From Rossellomorea aquimaris (GTDB taxonomy: Bacteria > Bacillota > Bacilli > Bacillales > Bacillaceae_B), in contig NZ_CP141595.1 of assembly GCF_035590735.1 (NCBI RefSeq), positions 2,451,001 through 2,515,000 of the forward strand: 64,000 bases of DNA, in the 5' to 3' direction. Positions within the stretch are counted from its first letter, which is position 1. The number at the start of each line of letters is the position of its first letter. The notes below the pieces were generated by a model, which saw only the letters and a program-made list of their open reading frames with translations, made no database searches and was not told the origin of the DNA. This document shows positions 39,609 to 48,932 of the stretch, one piece after another. The position numbers and the translations under genes were made by a program.

Positions 39609-41348
39609 CTAAGCAGAGAACTGTGAAGGATCATCTCCCTTCTTAGATAGGGAAGATGCGGCAGTTATTAAAATCCATAAGGTGAAAATGAGAATGATAC
39701 TTCCAAAGATAAAGAGCAGCATATTTCCTTCTGATTCACCGACGCCTGACCATTCAAACACGACTTGGTTAATCATCGCCCATAAGGTCATGAACATAAG
39801 GAATACCATTGGAAGTAAGGTAGCAATATAATTCCTTCCTTGACGCTTAAGCCAGATGGTAATCAGAAGTAAACTGATTCCCGCAAGCAATTGATTCGAT
39901 GTACCAAAAAGCGGCCATAGAAGGTATCCACCCGACCCGAATCCTTTAGGACCTTGAGGTAATAAAGTTAGGGCTGCACTTGAAACAACGGCAATCGTCG
40001 TTGCAACATGAGCATTTGTTAAAGGATTTACGTTGTACTCTTCTCCCAACTCGGCAATGATATATCGCATCAGTCGAACAGAAGAATCCAATGTTGTTGC
40101 AGCAAAGCTCACAATGATCACTGAAACAATCGTAGCTGCGATATCAGCAGGAATTCCTACACCTGTTGCAAGTTGTCCCGCTCCTTGGATGAAGACACCC
40201 AGCCCAGCTCCACTTGCTGCAGCAAAACCACTGTAAGTCGCTTGGAATTCTTCCACATTCGGAAAAAATGTAATACATGCAATGATTGCTATTAATGCAA
40301 GTGCTCCTTCACCTACAGCACCTAAATATCCTACAAAGCGTGCATCCGTTTCTTTATCCAACTGTTTTGACGATGTGCCCGATGAAACCAACCCGTGGAA
40401 ACCGGAAATGGCACCGCAGGCAATCGTAATAAATAATAACGGAAACCAGGAAACATCTGCAGCTCCGTTTGTCATTGGTGCCGTAATTTCAGGATTTGTA
40501 AACAGGAGACCAAGATAAAGCAATCCTAAACCAACAATTAATTGATGGGAGTTAATATAATCCCGTGGCTGCAATAGCTTCCAAACAGGTAGAGTTGAAG
40601 CTATGTACACATAAATCATTAGAATGGCGATCCACACCAAGAAAGCCATGCTTGTTGAACTCAAGCCAAACAATGATGTTGCCTCTTGTCCACCAAAATA
40701 ACGAACTAGATCAATTTGCAAAAACTCAACCCGACTGGCAATGACAGCTGATGCATACATGACTCCCAATGCAACGATTGAAGGTATTAACATGCTTCCA
40801 TTACGTTTGTAGACTGAATATCCAATCCATATCGCTAGCGGGATCTGAATGAAAACCGATACGACACTTGCAGGGAATGTAATAAAAAGGTTTGCGATAA
40901 CCCATGCAAATACTGCATTAACCATTAATACAAGAATTAATATGATAAACAGAAATAGTACTTTTGCTCTTTTTCCAATTAACTTATTGGCTAATGAACC
41001 GACGGATTGTCCCTTATTCCGAACTGAAAGAACCAAAGTTCCAAAATCATGCACACCTGCTGCAAATACTGTCCCTAAAATGACCCACAGAAATGCAGGT
41101 AGCCATCCCCAGTAAACGGCGATTGCCGGTCCTACAATCGGAGCTGCCCCTGCTACAGAAGTAAAATGGTGACCCCATAGAACAAATTTATTCGTTGGGA
41201 CGAAATCGACACCATCTTTGTATTGGTGTGCCGGCGTCACATAATTCGGATCCAGACGGTACACCCGCTCAGCAATAAGCTTAGAATAATATTTATACCC
41301 AAATAAAAAGACAAGCCCTCCTATTACCGCTAACCATATTCCACCCAT
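39609..41348 (-). CDS. cstA: Carbon starvation protein CstA family transporter
   Basis: 579 residues from ATG 41348 behind AGGAGG. About 16-18 membrane helices with family signatures PTNKFVLWGHHFTSVAGAAPIVGPAIA, AGVHDFGTL, GAISGFHGLVSSGTSSKQL and WPLFGTSNQLLAG. CstA-type proteins take up peptides or pyruvate under carbon limitation. A pair of GTATAC palindromes 31 bp apart lies upstream (41375-41411). It is followed by a hairpin, then the CC-tail and ArsA-type genes. Confidence 0.93.
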   Translation of the reverse strand: MGGIWLAVIGGLVFLFGYKYYSKLIAERVYRLDPNYVTPAHQYKDGVDFVPTNKFVLWGHHFTSVAGAAPIVGPAIAVYWGWLPAFLWVILGTVFAAGVHDFGTLVLSVRNKGQSVGSLANKLIGKRAKVLFLFIILILVLMVNAVFAWVIANLFITFPASVVSVFIQIPLAIWIGYSVYKRNGSMLIPSIVALGVMYASAVIASRVEFLQIDLVRYFGGQEATSLFGLSSTSMAFLVWIAILMIYVYIASTLPVWKLLQPRDYINSHQLIVGLGLLYLGLLFTNPEITAPMTNGAADVSWFPLLFITIACGAISGFHGLVSSGTSSKQLDKETDARFVGYLGAVGEGALALIAIIACITFFPNVEEFQATYSGFAAASGAGLGVFIQGAGQLATGVGIPADIAATIVSVIIVSFAATTLDSSVRLMRYIIAELGEEYNVNPLTNAHVATTIAVVSSAALTLLPQGPKGFGSGGYLLWPLFGTSNQLLAGISLLLITIWLKRQGRNYIATLLPMVFLMFMTLWAMINQVVFEWSGVGESEGNMLLFIFGSIILIFTLWILITAASSLSKKGDDPSQFSA

Positions 41349-41374
41349 CAAATTCCTCCTTTGTCTTTTAATGT

Positions 41375-41411
41375 GTATACATTTAAATATCAGAATTTTT
41401 AGAATGTATAC
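41375..41411. promoter_or_regulatory. Paired GTATAC palindromes upstream of cstA
   Basis: GTATACATT (41375-41383) and its inverted copy AATGTATAC (41403-41411) lie three helical turns apart (31 bp between GTATAC starts). This suggests an operator for a dimeric regulator such as a GntR-type protein; the identity is unknown. Confidence 0.45.
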
Positions 41412-41485
41412 GCTTACTACATTTTACATTTGGTTTTTATGGATTTCAATGAGAACATTTACTCTTATTGGTCTTGTAAGTCAAA

Positions 41486-41516
41486 TAAAAAGACAGATTC
41501 TATAATAGAATCTGCC
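41486..41516 (-). terminator. Terminator of the Spo0M-like gene
   Basis: CAGATTCTAT and ATAGAATCTG form a palindrome, with TTTTTATTTG after it on the reverse strand. Confidence 0.85.
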
Positions 41517-41522
41517 CTATAG

Positions 41523-41927
41523 TTAAACGATGTATATGCTATCCTCATCTGTCGGATCTACCGCTTGGGGTATGTCTACTGTGGTTCTTAGAATGGTTTT
41601 GTTAGCATCCGTTGTTTTTGGATGATCTGAAGATGTAGGAAACGTGAAAGAGATCCTCTTTTCTTCACCCGCACCGATTGTACCGATCTTATCAAGCACA
41701 ATCGTATCTAAATCTTTTTCATGATAGGAAAAGTCACTATCTTTTTTATCCTCCTCATATTTCTCAAGAAGCAATAAATGAATTTCATTAATAGGCTGAT
41801 CGGCCATACCACCGATCAAAACGACTTCACCTTCAATTGAATCTCCAGGAGAAATTTTGGTTTTGTGCACGATTGTATCTACTTTAACATGTCCTATCCC
41901 GATACTAGACAAAAACTGTTTAAACAT
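41523..41927 (-). CDS. Short Spo0M-like arrestin-fold protein
   Basis: 134 residues, AAAGGTGG before ATG 41927. The N-terminal part matches Spo0M: FLSSIGIGHVKVDTIV, then SPGDSIEGEVVLIGG and AVDPTDEDSIYI. Full Spo0M of B. subtilis is about 258 residues; only the first arrestin-like beta-sandwich is present. The frame ends cleanly at a terminator, so this looks like a genuine short paralogue rather than a frameshift. Spo0M influences sporulation phosphorelay and cell envelope; the short form's role is unknown. Confidence 0.8.
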   Translation of the reverse strand: MFKQFLSSIGIGHVKVDTIVHKTKISPGDSIEGEVVLIGGMADQPINEIHLLLLEKYEEDKKDSDFSYHEKDLDTIVLDKIGTIGAGEEKRISFTFPTSSDHPKTTDANKTILRTTVDIPQAVDPTDEDSIYIV

Positions 41928-42056
41928 ATTTCAGCCACCTTTCCTATACCTAATTGTCTTTACCCTAACATGTACCCCTCTTATTCATTTATTCCTACAT
42001 ATTCTGCGAGTTTTCCGCAAAGAATATGAGAGAAACATTGGAAAGGAGTCTATAAA

Positions 42057-42386
42057 ATGAAAAAAATGATTATATCTATCTTAGCTGTATTCTTGATTAG
42101 CCTGAGTGTCGGTACATTGGCAGCAGCAGAAGGTGAACCACAAACACCTAAGGTAAACCTTACTGAAGAACAAAAAACGGAGCTTGCCAAATTGCATGAA
42201 CAAATGTATTCAACAAAAAAAGAACTTGTGAAGAAATATGTAGAATATGGCGTCTTCTCAAAAGAACAGGGAGACAACGTACTTAAAATGATGGAAGCTA
42301 AGTATCAAAAACTTAAAGAAAATGATTACATGATGAGATGGCACCCCCATCCACACCATGGAAAAAAACTAGATCAAAAAGAGTAA
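42057..42386 (+). CDS. Secreted DUF2680 protein, YckD-like
   Basis: 109 residues, AAAGGAG before ATG 42057. A signal peptide (MKKMIISILAVFLISLSVGTLAAA) leads to the DUF2680 helix pair LTEEQKTELAKLHEQMYSTKKELVKKYVEYGVFSKEQGDNVLKMM-type segment. The tail is His-rich (RWHPHPHHGKK), a possible metal site. Function is unknown. A weak hairpin (GGAAGGGC/GCCCTTCC) follows. Confidence 0.85.
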   Translation: MKKMIISILAVFLISLSVGTLAAAEGEPQTPKVNLTEEQKTELAKLHEQMYSTKKELVKKYVEYGVFSKEQGDNVLKMMEAKYQKLKENDYMMRWHPHPHHGKKLDQKE

Positions 42387-42444
42387 GCGGAAGGGCTATT
42401 TTGGCCCTTCCCTACTTAAATGATCAGAAAATCCCCTCCAGTAA

Positions 42445-43464
42445 TTAAGAAAGTCTCCTTAAAATCCCAGAAACCTTGTTTATATCTTCCATTGAAACAT
42501 CATAATGAGTGGTAAAACGTACAAGAGTAGGACCAAAGGTCACTGCCAGTATCCCCTTTTCTTTTAAATCATCAATAAATTGCTCAGATGTGATCTCTCT
42601 TCCCTTTACATCTGCAACGACAATATTGGTATCAACATGATTGATTACTTCAATACCCTTACAGGCTTGAAGGGTTTCCTTTAGTAATATCGCTTTCTCA
42701 TGATCCTCCACTAATCGCTCTCTCATAGTCTTTAATGCAACCAGTCCAGGAGCTGCAATCATTCCTACCTGTCTTAAGCCACCCCCTAACCGTTTTCTCC
42801 ATTTTCGGGCACGATCAATAAACCTGTGATCACCTGCGATAATAGACCCTATAGGGGCACCCAACCCTTTGGATAAGCATATTTGGACAGTATCACTATG
42901 ATCAGTGAACTCCCTAATATCTCTTCCACTGGCATATACTGCATTAAAGAGCCGTGCTCCGTCGATATGCACGGGAATTGAATGTTTTTTCGCTAGTGTA
43001 TAAATCGCCTTCATATTCTCTGGAGACACAATTGCCCCACCTGCACGATTATGTGTATTCTCCAAACAAATGAGCCCTGTTTCTGGAAAATGCTGATCTT
43101 CAGTACGTATAGCCGATTCTACTTCAATCGGATCCATCTCTCCATTTATCCCACGGATCGTACGTGTTTGAACACCTGCCAATGCGGCAACCGCTCCTGA
43201 TTCATAATAGAAAATATGAGAATTCGCTTCTAATAGAATTTCATTCCCAGGACGTGTGTGTGTTAAAACAGCAATTTGGTTACCTTGAGTACCACTTGTT
43301 ACAAATAGGGCCGCTTCTTTACCAAGTAAGGTGGCGGCTTCTCTCTCAAGCTTTATGACTGTAGGATCTTCTCCATACACATCATCCCCTACTTCAGCCT
43401 CGAACGCAGCTCTACGCATTTCTTCCGTTGGTTTTGTTACAGTATCACTTCTTAAATCAATCAA
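42445..43464 (-). CDS. Low-specificity L-threonine aldolase
   Basis: 339 residues from TTG 43464, nine nt after GGAGG. PLP fold-type [36 protein letters not shown] (Asp168) and [10 protein letters not shown] with PLP-binding Lys199. It cleaves threonine or allo-threonine to glycine and acetaldehyde. It is monocistronic here and transcribed divergently from the RNPP regulator. Confidence 0.92.
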   Translation of the reverse strand: MIDLRSDTVTKPTEEMRRAAFEAEVGDDVYGEDPTVIKLEREAATLLGKEAALFVTSGTQGNQIAVLTHTRPGNEILLEANSHIFYYESGAVAALAGVQTRTIRGINGEMDPIEVESAIRTEDQHFPETGLICLENTHNRAGGAIVSPENMKAIYTLAKKHSIPVHIDGARLFNAVYASGRDIREFTDHSDTVQICLSKGLGAPIGSIIAGDHRFIDRARKWRKRLGGGLRQVGMIAAPGLVALKTMRERLVEDHEKAILLKETLQACKGIEVINHVDTNIVVADVKGREITSEQFIDDLKEKGILAVTFGPTLVRFTTHYDVSMEDINKVSGILRRLS

Positions 43465-43684
43465 AATGGAAGACCTCCTCTTTAAACTTTAACTAGAATC
43501 ATTATATCAAACGAAGGCGTTTGACGAATCAACCTTCAGATGAATAAAAGACCATACAAAATACCCAGAAAAAATATAATTATAGGAATATTCAAAACAT
43601 TTACCTTTTTTATATGTTACTATTTTAATAATCAATTACCTAAAATAAATGAGCAATTAAAGCCAGTTAGAGGAGAAGGATCAT

Positions 43685-44941
43685 ATGACAATCGGTTCTA
43701 AAATCCGCTTTCACAGACTTAAACGAAATTTAACACAAGAAGATTTATCAAAAGGGATTATTTCCGTATCATATCTTTCCAAACTGGAAAACAATCAAGT
43801 TACTCCGTCAAATGACATAATTAATTTACTCTGTGACCGGTTAGGTGTAAATAGTCTGCTTGATACGACTGCCCATTTGAACAAACTACTTCAGAATTGG
43901 AACCATGCCCTACTTTGGAATAAAACAGAGGAAGCTAAGTCGATCAATGCGGACGTGAAGAAGGACCTGGAACAGACGGATGATCTCATTCCACATTTAT
44001 TCTATAAAATCCTTTGCTTCCGTGTTGAATTAATAAAAGGGAACATTCAGAATGCGTTAGACCACATGAAACAAATCCAATCCAATTATAAAGAACTGAC
44101 CGATACGCTGAAATTCTATTATCACAAATATAAAGGGAACTATTATTATTTGATTGAAGAGTACGATAAAGCCAAAGGAGAACTGAAAGAAGCTGAAACC
44201 TGCTATGTAATTGGAAATGTGATTAATGAGGAAGAAAGAGCGGATTTATATTATTTATTCAGCCTGGTCTTGACCCGTTTAAGTAGGTACCGATTAGCAA
44301 TTTTCTACGGAGAGAAGTCACTCTCCATTTTCCAGGGGGTCTACTACCAGAAAAGATGCGCCGAGGTGCATTTGATACTAGGAATTTGCTATCGGCGTAT
44401 ACGTTATAGCGAAGAAGCGATAAAGCATTATGAGTGGGCCAATTTCATTTCTCAAACCATAGACTATACGTCGTTAAATTCAAAGGTAGAGCAAAACTTA
44501 GGATATTTAAAATCATTTATGAACAAGAGCGATGAAGCCATTCAGCATTATTTGCGAAGTATTGAATTGAAAGGCTCAGACGAAGAAGGAAAGCTGTACT
44601 CTATTCTTTCTTTGGTTAAGGAATATTATAAAAAGAACCAATTTTCCGAGGTGCGTTTCTGGTTACCTAAAGGATTACAACTTTGCTCTAAAGAAAAATT
44701 CCCGGATAAATTTTATCAATTATCTTATTATCAGTTTGCTTTAAATGATTTCCCACAAGGTTTTGAAGCTTTTATGAAGGAGTATGCACTGCCCTTCTTT
44801 AAAAAGAGCGGATCCCATCTATTATATGCTGAGTATTCTAAATTCCTTGGCCAATATTACCAGGGGGTTAGAAAATATAAATATGCAGCATTTCATCTAA
44901 ATGAAGCCAATCTCATTTATGAAGAAATGTTAACTTTATAG
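43685..44941 (+). CDS. RNPP-family (NprR-like) HTH-TPR transcriptional regulator
   Basis: 418 residues, AGGAGAAGG before ATG 43685. An N-terminal HTH_XRE domain (IGSKIRFHRLKRNLTQEDLSKGIISVSYLSKLE) is followed by about nine TPR-like helical pairs, for example YYYLIEEYDKAKGELKEAETCY and RIRYSEEAIKHYEWANFI. This is the layout of NprR/PlcR/AimR regulators that bind imported oligopeptides. The stop codon overlaps the RBS of a tiny downstream gene for a secreted pre-peptide, the arrangement of receptor-signal pairs. Target genes are unknown. Confidence 0.88.
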   Translation: MTIGSKIRFHRLKRNLTQEDLSKGIISVSYLSKLENNQVTPSNDIINLLCDRLGVNSLLDTTAHLNKLLQNWNHALLWNKTEEAKSINADVKKDLEQTDDLIPHLFYKILCFRVELIKGNIQNALDHMKQIQSNYKELTDTLKFYYHKYKGNYYYLIEEYDKAKGELKEAETCYVIGNVINEEERADLYYLFSLVLTRLSRYRLAIFYGEKSLSIFQGVYYQKRCAEVHLILGICYRRIRYSEEAIKHYEWANFISQTIDYTSLNSKVEQNLGYLKSFMNKSDEAIQHYLRSIELKGSDEEGKLYSILSLVKEYYKKNQFSEVRFWLPKGLQLCSKEKFPDKFYQLSYYQFALNDFPQGFEAFMKEYALPFFKKSGSHLLYAEYSKFLGQYYQGVRKYKYAAFHLNEANLIYEEMLTL

Positions 44942-44952
44942 GAGGTGAAATG

Positions 44953-45069
44953 ATGAAAAAGGTGAAAAAATTATTAATAATCACCAGCCTTACTGCTATG
45001 GCACTCTCTGGTGTTATGGTAATCAACTCCCCGGAAGAAGAATTCCCACCATTCTCGAGTAAATTATAA
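44953..45069 (+). CDS. Probable quorum-sensing pre-peptide, partner of the RNPP regulator
   Basis: 38 residues from ATG 44953, 7 nt after GGAGG, which overlaps the regulator stop (TAG ends 44941). An ATG at 44950 is too close to the RBS. The N-terminus is a basic-hydrophobic export signal (MKKVKKLLIITSLTAMALSG), followed by VMVINSPEEEFPPFSSKL. Size, coupling and shape match NprX/PapR/Phr-like pre-peptides, whose C-terminal 5-9 residues are processed and re-imported by Opp. The mature peptide would lie in EEFPPFSSKL, for example EFPPFSS. The assignment is by layout; the peptide sequence is unfamiliar. Confidence 0.72.
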   Translation: MKKVKKLLIITSLTAMALSGVMVINSPEEEFPPFSSKL

Positions 45070-45082
45070 AAACAAAACAATC

Positions 45083-45114
45083 AGGACTGGCCTTTTTAGG
45101 ACCAGTCCTTTTCA
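45083..45114 (+). terminator. Terminator of the regulator-peptide operon
   Basis: AGGACTGG pairs with CCAGTCCT around a loop containing TTTTT, followed by TTTTC. Confidence 0.82.
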
Positions 45115-45289
45115 ATCGTTCTGCTCATCTGTCGATCCACCATATGTGAAACAGTACAAATCACCTTTAAAGAAGGTTCACATCCTTTTCGTATACTTAA
45201 TTAATTGATTGGAAAATGTAATTATTCAATGAAATTTTCTGAATAAAGAGATATAGTTAGTATTGAATACATATCAAGGGGGATTTTAG

Positions 45290-46522
45290 ATGAATACTGC
45301 ATTTCAAAGAAAATTAGAAAGATACGCAGATTTAATCGTACAGGTAGGATTAAACCTGCAAAAGGATCAAGAACTTCTGATTTCTGCACCTATTACAGCG
45401 TATAAATTTGTTCGACTTGTTACTAAGAAGGCCTATGAAGCGGGTGTTTTAAATGTACTAACCGACTTCTATGATGAAGAGTTAAAAAAAATCCGCTTAG
45501 ACAATTCTTCTGAGGAAGGTCTGAAAGCGTTTCCTGATTGGAAGGCAAAAGGATTTATTGAAATGGCAGAAAATAATGTAGCGCTATTAAATTTAGCGGC
45601 ACCAAACCCTTCACTATTAAGAGATGCAGATCCAAAAAGGGTTGCAATTTTGAACAGAGCTTCCGCTGAAGCAATGAAAGATTTCTCTGCTTATATCGGC
45701 GGCGGAAAAATTAGCTGGCTAATAGCGGCATTCCCTACAATCGAATGGGCTCAAACTGTTTTCCCTGAACTCTCTCAGGACGAGGCAATCGATAAACTAT
45801 GGGAAAACATCTTTTATACAACCCGGACGGATCAGGAGAACACGGTCGCACTATGGGAATCTCATATTAGTAAGCTGAATAAGAACGCTGACCGTTTAAA
45901 TGAAAGCAAATACAAAAAGCTTCATTATAAAGGACCAGGAACAGATCTTACCATTGAATTCCACCCACAAACGAAATGGATCAGTGCCCAGTTCACAAAT
46001 GATCAAGGAATTCCTTTTGTTCCGAACCTCCCAACGGAAGAAGTGTTTACAATCCCAGTCAAACAAGGTGTGAATGGAACTGTCTCAAGCACGAAACCAC
46101 TTAACTATAGCGGGACGTTGGTCAGAGACTTTTCCCTCACATTTAAAGAGGGTAAAGTGGTAGAATTTACAGCTGAGGAAGGATATGAAACCCTGAAAAA
46201 TCTGCTGGAAACAGATGAAGGGGCCTCCTATTTAGGAGAAGTGGCATTGGTTCCCCACAACTCCCCTATCTCTAATACAAACATAATCTTCAACAACACT
46301 CTTTTTGATGAAAATGCTTCCTGTCATATAGCGCTGGGTAGAGCTTTATCAGTGTGTGTGGAGGAAGGTAAAAATATGACGGCGGAACAATTACGGAAAG
46401 TAGGTTTTAACGAAAGCATGATTCATGTAGATTTCATGATTGGATCGGCTCAGTTAGACATTGACGGCGAAAAGGAAGACGGAACGATTGAACCTATCTT
46501 CAAAGCCGGTGATTGGGTTTAA
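45290..46522 (+). CDS. ampS: Aminopeptidase AmpS (family M29)
   Basis: 410 residues, the same length as B. subtilis AmpS, with AAGGGGG seven nt before ATG 45290. Family M29 metal-binding regions are visible: VPNLPTEEVFTIPV, EGASYLGEVALVPHNSPI, NTLFDENASCHIALG and MIHVDFMIGSAQLDI. The enzyme removes N-terminal residues with two divalent metals in the cytosol. It is monocistronic with a good terminator. Confidence 0.94.
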   Translation: MNTAFQRKLERYADLIVQVGLNLQKDQELLISAPITAYKFVRLVTKKAYEAGVLNVLTDFYDEELKKIRLDNSSEEGLKAFPDWKAKGFIEMAENNVALLNLAAPNPSLLRDADPKRVAILNRASAEAMKDFSAYIGGGKISWLIAAFPTIEWAQTVFPELSQDEAIDKLWENIFYTTRTDQENTVALWESHISKLNKNADRLNESKYKKLHYKGPGTDLTIEFHPQTKWISAQFTNDQGIPFVPNLPTEEVFTIPVKQGVNGTVSSTKPLNYSGTLVRDFSLTFKEGKVVEFTAEEGYETLKNLLETDEGASYLGEVALVPHNSPISNTNIIFNNTLFDENASCHIALGRALSVCVEEGKNMTAEQLRKVGFNESMIHVDFMIGSAQLDIDGEKEDGTIEPIFKAGDWV

Positions 46523-46552
46523 TATTTGATTTCGAAGGAAGAATAATGGTGC

Positions 46553-46584
46553 AGGCTTAAATAATTTATTTAAGCCTTTTTTTA
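46553..46584 (+). terminator. Terminator of ampS
   Basis: AGGCTTAAAT pairs with ATTTAAGCCT around 4-5 nt, followed by T7. Confidence 0.88.
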
Positions 46585-46776
46585 TTGAGGTTTTCATTAA
46601 CAATGGTGTTTTTCTCCATATCATACTTTTGGAGAAAAGAGCTTTTAATACAAACTAACGAACAGTTATTGGAAAAAGTTACATGTAATATGACAAACAA
46701 ATTTCATTTTTAACATATTCAATACTTCACGAATCCTTTACAATAGAAGTATACCTTTTTTAAAGGAGCGATTTCC

Positions 46777-47610
46777 TTGTCAATCAATCACAAACATTCG
46801 TTTTTATGGAGTGGCATCATTCTCTCTTTCTTCACTTTATATATAATATTTCGCACTACAAATGTACAATCCAGTGAAAAACCCTTAACCGTAGAAGAAA
46901 AATATCCCACTGTCTTTGTACACGGGTACAAAGGTACATATAATTCTTTCAGAACGATGCTGGAACGTTTTGAAAACCAGCATGGCTGGGGTCAAAAAAC
47001 GTTGGAGATTTATGTGTCTGAGAATGGCAGTGTAGTGTATAAAGGATCTCTTTCCACAAATCCCACTTCACCTCCACTTGTTCAAGTCATTTTTGAAGAT
47101 AATCGGGCATCATTGGAGAAACAGGCGATTTGGTTAGAAAATGCCATGAAGCTTTTACATCATCAGTTTGACGTTTCAAATATAAATATTGTCGGACACT
47201 CCATGGGCGGACTTGCGTCAACAAAATATATTCTGAATACCAGGGATAGCTCGTTTGTCCCTAAGACCCATAAATTTATCACGATTGCTACCCCTTTCCT
47301 TGGTGTTACGAAGGAATCCTATGATGAAATCAATACAGGTGCAGCTGTTATAGACTTAAAACCTGAATCACGTGCATTGAAGAAATTGTTCTTGAATCGC
47401 CATTTAATCCCTTCCGATATAAACGTATTATCCATAGCAGGATCGGGTGATGATGTGGTGAATGTTCAAAGTGCTATAGGCAGTCAATCACTATTTGAAA
47501 AAAACCAATATCAATCCAGGATCGTGTATGATCCATCCATTTCTCATAGCGGCCTGCATGAAACGATAAAAGTAGACCGGCTTGTAGGAGATCACTTATG
47601 GGGTAAATGA
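46777..47610 (+). CDS. Secreted/anchored alpha/beta hydrolase, DUF915
   Basis: 277 residues from TTG 46777, 8 nt after AAAGGAG. A membrane anchor/signal (FLWSGIILSFFTLYIIF) precedes an alpha/beta-hydrolase domain: TVFVHGYKGTYNSF (oxyanion region), nucleophile elbow VGHSMGGLAS, AGSGDDVVN (acid), and SHSGLHE (catalytic His). This is the DUF915 surface hydrolase family of Gram-positives. The substrate is unknown. Confidence 0.88.
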   Translation: MSINHKHSFLWSGIILSFFTLYIIFRTTNVQSSEKPLTVEEKYPTVFVHGYKGTYNSFRTMLERFENQHGWGQKTLEIYVSENGSVVYKGSLSTNPTSPPLVQVIFEDNRASLEKQAIWLENAMKLLHHQFDVSNINIVGHSMGGLASTKYILNTRDSSFVPKTHKFITIATPFLGVTKESYDEINTGAAVIDLKPESRALKKLFLNRHLIPSDINVLSIAGSGDDVVNVQSAIGSQSLFEKNQYQSRIVYDPSISHSGLHETIKVDRLVGDHLWGK

Positions 47611-47614
47611 CCCG

Positions 47615-47660
47615 CTTCCCTATTCAGATAGTTTTAGATCTGAATAGGGAAGTTTTTTAT
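47615..47660 (+). terminator. Terminator of the DUF915 gene
   Basis: CTTCCCTATTCAGAT pairs with ATCTGAATAGGGAAG around a short loop, followed by T6. Confidence 0.9.
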
Positions 47661-47722
47661 TGTGCAGTTGCGTAAACTTCCTTAACGTTCTATACTACAC
47701 AAGACTAAACCTAAAGGTTAGG

Positions 47723-48925
47723 ATGAGTAGAATGACAAAAGAAAGAATCATTAAAGCAAACCCAAAATACATACAACATTTCCAAAAAGGATTCCCCCTT
47801 CTTAATAAAGAAAATGTGACATCATCGATTGAGAATATTCAAGAAGGAGAAATTCTTAAACTTGTAGACAATAACAATGGCTTTATCGCCAAAGGCTATT
47901 CGGGAATACAGAACAAAGGAATCGGATGGCTTCTGAGTTGGAAGGAACAAGAAGCAATTGATCAAGACTTTATCTTTAAAAAGCTTCAAGCTGCCATCAA
48001 TCAACGTCTTCACTTCTATTATAGTGAAGATACGACAGCGTTTCGAGTGTTTAATGGTGAAGGAGACGGATTTGGAGGCATCACCATTGACTACTTTGAT
48101 GGCTACTACCTCGTTCAATGGTATTCAAAAGGAGCCTATGCGTTTAAGGAAGAAGTTATGCAAGGGTTAAGAGAATTAACGGATTACAAAGGCATTTATC
48201 AGAAAAAGCGATTTGCACAGGAAGGAAAATATGTGGAAGAAGATGATTTCGTCGAAGGAACCCGCCCCTCATTCCCCCTTCTCGTCAAAGAAAATGGCGT
48301 TCAATTTGCCATCTATTTAAATGACGGTGCAATGGTAGGGGTTTTCCTTGACCAACGTGAAGTGCGTAAACGAATTCGTGATTCGTACTCTGAAGGAAAA
48401 CGGGTATTGAATACGTTTTCTTACACAGGAGCATTTTCTGTTTTCGCTGCACTCGGTGGTGCCCTGGAAACAACCAGCGTTGATCTCGCTAATCGCAGTT
48501 TAAGTAAAACGATTGAACAATTCAGTATTAACGGGATCGATTACGAAGCTCAAAACATCATTGTGGAAGATGTCTTTAAATACTTTAAATATGCCGTAAA
48601 AAAAGAACTCTCCTTTGATCTTGTGATTCTCGATCCACCAAGCTTTGCCCGCTCAAAGAAACATACATTCAGTGCAGCTAAGGATTATAAAGATTTGTTA
48701 AAAGAGGCGATTGCCATAACTGAAAAAGAGGGTACCATTGTGGCATCGACTAATTGCAGCTCCTTCAATATGAAGAAATTCAAAAGCTTCATTGAAACAG
48801 CCTTTAAAGAAACCAATGGAAAATATAAAATACTCGAAGAATACACACTGCCGGAAGACTTTAAAACCCTCAGTCAATACAAACAAAGTGATTACCTTAA
48901 AGTCGCCTTTATTCAAAAACTATAA
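47723..48925 (+). CDS. Class I SAM-dependent rRNA methyltransferase, RlmI/YwbD-like
   Basis: 400 residues, taking ATG 47723 with AAAGG five nt upstream; the frame extends to 47660 without support. A PUA-like N-terminal domain (NPKYIQHFQKGFPLLNKENV) is followed by a Rossmann methyltransferase with NTFSYTGAFSVFAALGGA (SAM-binding motif I) and the catalytic motif LVILDPPSFARSKK. RlmI-type enzymes methylate C5 of a 23S rRNA cytosine; in Bacillus the site is not certain. The next ~720 bp hold only repeats. Confidence 0.9.
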   Translation: MSRMTKERIIKANPKYIQHFQKGFPLLNKENVTSSIENIQEGEILKLVDNNNGFIAKGYSGIQNKGIGWLLSWKEQEAIDQDFIFKKLQAAINQRLHFYYSEDTTAFRVFNGEGDGFGGITIDYFDGYYLVQWYSKGAYAFKEEVMQGLRELTDYKGIYQKKRFAQEGKYVEEDDFVEGTRPSFPLLVKENGVQFAIYLNDGAMVGVFLDQREVRKRIRDSYSEGKRVLNTFSYTGAFSVFAALGGALETTSVDLANRSLSKTIEQFSINGIDYEAQNIIVEDVFKYFKYAVKKELSFDLVILDPPSFARSKKHTFSAAKDYKDLLKEAIAITEKEGTIVASTNCSSFNMKKFKSFIETAFKETNGKYKILEEYTLPEDFKTLSQYKQSDYLKVAFIQKL

Positions 48926-48932
48926 TGGATAG

